A stretch of 64,000 nucleotides of DNA, from assembly GCA_033439795.1 (NCBI GenBank), contig JAUTDP010000001.1:1240001-1304000 (forward strand). The letters run 5' to 3'. Below the pieces are notes generated by a model, which saw nothing but the letters and a program-made list of their open reading frames with translations, was not told the origin of the DNA and did no database searches. This stretch comes from Sordaria brevicollis (taxonomy: Eukaryota; Ascomycota; Sordariomycetes; Sordariales; Sordariaceae). Positions 59,776 to 64,000 of the stretch are shown here, one piece after another. The translations under genes were made by a program, and so were the position numbers. Within the stretch, counting starts at the first letter, position 1. Each line of letters starts with the position of its first letter.

Positions 59776-60779
59776 GAAAATAACATGCCTAGACACTCAC
59801 TCACACACACCTGAATCTTCTCATCACAAAAACTAGCGCTGTGAACGGCATCACGGAAAGAACCGATGCAGATGCATGAACCTGAGATCTCGGCAGTCCT
59901 ACGCCATGTCGCTTCGAGGTTGAAAGGACCTTGGGAACGTGACGATGGCGGAAAGGTGGTGCACCTTTTCCGTCCAGTCGACTCCAGCGACCCGGCAGTC
60001 GCCAATCAAAACAAACCCCTGTCCCCCCGTCCCCGCAGCAAGAGCCGGACGCTTACCCATAACGGACATCAAGGAACGTGGGCTCCGAGAACGTTACCCG
60101 GTTTCCACCTAGAAACCAAACAACCACCAACACCAAGAACCCGGTTCTACGAAATTGCTCGAATGCGGTGTCCAGGTAGGCGGGTTTGGCGGACCAGCTT
60201 GGCCTGTTTCTTGTAGACAGCGTTACACCTGTTCCTGAACGGCCCTCTCGCCGCCTCGGGTCAGCAACTTCCTTCCCCAGCGCCAAGCAGTCCACTTGCT
60301 CGCACTTATCGGTCTGGGGGTTCCATAATGAGGAGGATGTGTGGACTTTTGGTGGTCATGGCGCCACATGTTCCAACATCCCGTAGTCCCCGTCGAGGCT
60401 TCGGAGCTTCGTCCTGAGGCTCCTTCATGGCCTATCCGGGACGATCCCCCTTGTGACTCCGGGATAGAATCACTCTCGGAATAGGCTCCGTTTCTTCCAC
60501 CACCTCGCGACGGGTCTAGTTCATGGAGCAACCGAACTCCTTAGCTGAACTGAGTCCAAACAAGCCTCTCTCGGTCAGTGGCGTCATGTGCTCAGTCCTC
60601 AACGTCTCGGGAGCTCGTTCCCGTCTTCCCGACCGATGGACCTTGGACTGATGGAGGCAACCCCAAGAGAACTCGATGATAAAAGGGAACGACTTCGCCT
60701 TTGTTGATTCGAAATATCCTCAGCACTGGCATCTGGGTCATTCAGTCAACGGTATCCCTCATCATCAGCAGTCTTTACA
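59776..60779. other. Promoter region of the GH6 gene
   Basis: About 1 kb upstream of the cellobiohydrolase gene; no coding sequence is recognised. Regulation by glucose repression and cellulose induction is expected for the family, but I did not verify binding sites. Confidence 0.4.
60679..60684 (+). promoter_or_regulatory. TATA-like box of the GH6 gene
   Basis: ATAAAA in the context gatgataaaagg lies about 95-100 bases before the ATG at 60780, a usual distance in fungal cellulase promoters. Confidence 0.45.
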
Positions 60780-62280
60780 ATGGTTGCCAAGCTCCTTCTC
60801 GCCGCCGCCTTGACGGCCTCTGCCCTTGCGGCTCCCGTTCTTGAGGACCGCCAGAACTGCGGTTCTACCTGGTATGACCACCATTACCATCAATACTTAT
60901 TAAACACCAGAGACTAACAGATGATATAGGACCCAGTGCGGTGGTATCGGCTGGAACGGCGCGACCTGCTGCTCGTCCGGCAACGTCTGCACTGAGATCA
61001 ACGCCTACTACTTCCAGTGCTTGCCCGGCTCCCAGGTGACCACCACCAAGGCTTCCTCCACCAGCCCTACCAGCACCAGCAAGGTCTCCAGCACCACCAG
61101 CAAGGTCACCACCAGCGCTGCTCAGCCCATCACCACCTCCGCTCCCTCGGGCCCCACCACCACCGTCCCTGGCGGTGCTTCCTCCACTGCCAGCTTCACT
61201 GGCAACCCCTTCGTCGGTGTTCAGGGCTGGGCCAACAGCTACTACTCCTCCGAGATCCACAACCTTGCCATTCCTTCCATGACTGGCACCTGGGCTGCTA
61301 AGGCTTCCGCCGTTGCCAAGGTCCCCACCTTCCAGTGGCTCGACCGCAACGTTACCGTTGACACTCTCATGAAGAGCACCCTCCAGGAGATCCGCGCCGC
61401 CAACAAGGCCGGTGCCAACCCTCCCTACGCCGCTCACTTCGTCGTCTACGATCTCCCCGACCGTGACTGCGCTGCTGCCGCCTCCAACGGCGAGTTCTCC
61501 CTCGCCAACAACGGCATCAACAACTACAAGACCTACATCAACGCCATCCGCAAGCTCCTGATCGAGTTCTCTGACATCCGCACCATCCTCGTCATCGAGC
61601 CCGATTCGCTTGCCAACCTCGTCACCAACCTCAACGTTGCCAAGTGCGCCAACGCCGCCTCCGCCTACAAGGAGTGCACCAACTACGCCATCACCCAGCT
61701 CGACCTCCCCCACGTTGCCCAGTACCTCGACGCCGGCCACGGCGGCTGGCTCGGCTGGCCCGCCAACATCGGCCCCGCCGCCACCATGTTCGCCGACATC
61801 TACAAGGCCGCCGGCAAGCCCAAGTCCGTCCGCGGTCTCGTCACCAACGTGTCCAACTACAACGGCTGGTCTCTCGCCACCGCTCCCTCGTACACCACCC
61901 CCAACCCCAACTTCGACGAGAAGCGCTTCATCGAGGCCTTCTCCCCCTTGCTCAACGCCGCCGGCTTCCCCGCCCAGTTCATCGTCGACACGGGCCGCTC
62001 CGGCATGCAGCCCACCGGCCAGATCGAGCAGGGTGACTGGTGCAACGCCATCGGCACCGGCTTCGGCATCCGCCCCACCACCAACACGGGCTCCAGCATC
62101 GCCGACGCCTTCGTCTGGGTCAAGCCCGGCGGTGAGTCCGACGGTACCAGCGACACCAACGCTGTCCGCTACGACTACCACTGCGGTCTTGCCGATGCCC
62201 TCAAGCCCGCTCCCGAGGCTGGCCAGTGGTTCCAGGCCTACTTTGAGCAGCTCCTCAAGAACGCCAACCCTGCTTTCTAA
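60780..62280 (+). CDS. cel6A: Secreted GH6 cellobiohydrolase II with CBM1
   Basis: Exons 60780-60871 and 60930-62280 (58-nt intron with ACTAAC branch) give 480 residues. Order: signal peptide ([19 protein letters not shown]); a short pro-part ending EDRQ; a fungal CBM1 cellulose-binding domain at about residues 26-61 ([19 protein letters not shown]); a Ser/Thr/Pro linker to about 115; then the GH6 catalytic domain. The GH6 signatures are [12 protein letters not shown] and [13 protein letters not shown]. Asp210 and Asp256 are spaced by 46 residues as in the Trichoderma enzyme (D175, D221), the latter being the catalytic acid. The enzyme releases cellobiose from the non-reducing end of cellulose, outside the cell. 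Codon use is strongly C-biased, a sign of high expression. Symbols vary by species (cbh2, gh6-2). Confidence 0.97.
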
Positions 62281-63594
62281 GCGTGTCGTCCATGTCCTTC
62301 GTGGTACGCTTTTGAAGTAGTGGTTTAGTCGTTGAGGGGATGAAGAAAGAGAGAGTGTGTAAAGTGGAAAGAGGTGAAAAGATCCCGTTTTTGGAGGTCG
62401 CTTTCGCAAACAAAGTTCTTTGTACATAGATTAAGAACCCATCTTTTCGTTCGCCTGTAAGGGTCGAACTGCATATATACATTTAGCAGACTGTCAATAC
62501 AAATGTTTGGATATACTTACCCGCCTTTTTATCAATTTTTGGTGACTTTCTGATAAGTAAAATGAACGTGTGTGCTGACTGGAACTTCCCATGGATCAAA
62601 TAACAAGGACGGAACAACCCCGGACGTGGAAAGACACAGGATATGTTCCTCGCGATAATGACCTAAACCAGTTCGCAGCCTCGTCGGAAGTTCATGATAG
62701 CGACGACGCCTGCTTACACCGTTCTACAAATAACTGCAGCAAATGTTTCCTCCAAGTCCATGTCAGCGTCGTACACCCACCCCTCAGCTTTCAGTCCGAG
62801 GTGACTAATACCTCCATACCACTGGAGGATCTCTCAAAGAGAATCTATCGGAGCTCCGACTGTGTCTCACATGCTTTGTGAAACACAACCGGCGAGCCAG
62901 ATTGGATTGGGTTGGGTTATGGCGTGACGTGACGTGGTTACATACCTCAAGGCAAGTCCAGTCAGTCGATCACGACACGATGAAGGTCGGCGTGTTCCAG
63001 TTTTTTCAACCAGTTGGTCCGTTTCCCATACAACTTTGAGTCCTATTGTTTGTTATTATACGGTGTTATATGCAATGCAGTTTTGATCCAACTGCAGATA
63101 GACCAAAGGAAGACGTTCAGGATTTCTTTAATTTATACCTTTTTCTTTTTTTTTTTTCGACCAGGGCCCTTGTAAACCCTCTGCATCTCCCCCGCTGTAA
63201 ATGACTTGTTGCCCGCATTTGCCCTTTATCAACTTCCTAAAGTAGTATCGTGATGTAGTAAGTAAGTAAGGCTGGTTGATCCTGATGCAAAGGTAGGAAC
63301 ATAAACGATGTGTTTGTACTACTGGTACGTAGTGATCGGAAAGATAGAGAGAGCCCTGTAGGTCTAGACTCTGTAGGATTTTTAGCTTTGTTACACCCAG
63401 ATCAACCGACTCAAGCAACGGTTGGAAAACTGTAAAACACGCCCCGAAGTATCAACCAACATGAACTCTGTCGAGTATAAAATGCTGCTGCTGCTGGCCC
63501 ATTTTCCTCTCAGGCAATAATATCCCCGGTGAGTAGACCTCACCTCACGGCGCCAAAGACCTGCACTGTCAACTCTTTCTAGATCCCTCCCAAA
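62281..63594. other. Intergenic region
   Basis: GH6 terminator side and promoter of the next gene; no gene recognised. A T-rich run lies at about 63140-63160. Confidence 0.5.
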
Positions 63595-64000
63595 ATGACA
63601 ACCGCCCCCCATCCTTTCCGCGCCATCATCGTCGGCGGCGGCCCAGTCGGCCTAACGGCCGCGCACGCCTTCTACCGAGCCGGCATCGACTTTGTGGTTC
63701 TCGAACGCCAGAACGAAATCGCCGTGCCCGAGGCAAGAGGGGCAGGAATCGGTGTTATGCCCAACACTTTGCGGCTGATGGCTCAATTGGGGCTCCTTGA
63801 GGCGGTGGAGGCTATTGGGACGCACATGCGCCCTGGGACGGTGGTGACGAGTGATGGGAAGCCGTTTTCGGGTCTGGACACGGATGCGTGGTGTAGGGAA
63901 TTGTGAGTGTTAGATAACGAGCAACTTGAAGTATTGTTGAGCGGATATGATGCTAATCGGATGATGTAGTCACGGAATAGGATGGGTGATCGTGCATCGA
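63595..64000 (+). CDS. FAD-dependent monooxygenase, N-terminal part (cut by window end)
   Basis: Exon 1 (63595-63902) and the start of exon 2 (from 63970) are joined across a 67-nt intron (GTGAGT..GCTAAT..GTAG). The product starts MTTAPHPFRAIIVGGGPVGL. The FAD-binding GxGxxG equivalent GGGPVGL at about residues 14-20 is followed by the acidic end of the second strand (VVLERQ) and by the RGAGIGVMPNTLRLM motif. These are typical of class A flavoprotein monooxygenases (PHBH/PaxM-like). Exon 2 continues FHGIGWVIVHR. The rest lies outside the window. The substrate is unknown; such enzymes serve aromatic degradation or secondary metabolism. Confidence 0.9.

Noticed and set aside
60865..62427. 520-codon open frame antisense to the GH6 gene
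   Set aside because: It lies entirely opposite a clear cellobiohydrolase and is Gly/Val/Asp-rich, as produced by the C-biased third codon positions of the sense gene. It lacks any family feature.

Overview
The window comes from the nuclear genome of a filamentous ascomycete, most likely a Sordariomycete. Protein genes carry short introns (53-128 nt) with GT..AG ends and CTAAC/CTGAC-like branch sites. The gene content (Opi1-type regulator, AP-1 mu chain, GH6 cellobiohydrolase with a CBM1 domain, UPF0187 anion channel) is fungal. A 20 kb block also has the signature of repeat-induced point mutation (RIP): very AT-rich, with CpA/TpG almost absent and TpA in excess. All statements rest on reading the sequence; no database search was possible.

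Left arm (1-19 kb, normal base composition): a small cysteine-rich secreted protein whose frame is broken, a Pro-rich low-complexity protein, a ThuA-like protein, a HAD-family hydrolase, a short-chain dehydrogenase, tRNA-Gly(GCC), a DUF1772-like membrane protein and an Opi1-like repressor. About 5 kb without a convincing gene then leads into the AT-rich block.

Central block (about 19.1-39.45 kb): a RIP-degraded repeat island. The main finding is a dead Helitron. A single + strand frame from about 23.5 to 29.3 kb still reads as a Rep-helicase protein (Helitron N-terminal region, HUH-type Rep region, then PIF1 helicase motifs in order). It is interrupted only by stops that RIP would create, and I see no frameshift at any of 13 checkpoints. 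Around it lie many tandem arrays with periods of 15, 17, 26, 40, 80, 114, about 123, about 130, 151 and 180 bp. A GC-rich direct repeat (core gcgggggtccgggggct) marks both ends of the block.

Right arm (39.5-64 kb): the AP-1 mu gene begins less than 0.5 kb from the RIP block. It is followed by an unrecognised two-exon gene, tRNA-Glu(TTC) with an 18-nt intron, a bestrophin-like channel, an MFS transporter of the anion:cation symporter type, a PLD-like protein, a secreted GH6 cellobiohydrolase and the start of an FAD monooxygenase cut by the window end. The genes are mostly unrelated housekeeping and metabolic loci. I see no operon or obvious biosynthetic cluster, although the GH6 gene, the transporter and the monooxygenase are the kind of genes expected in a plant-biomass degrader.
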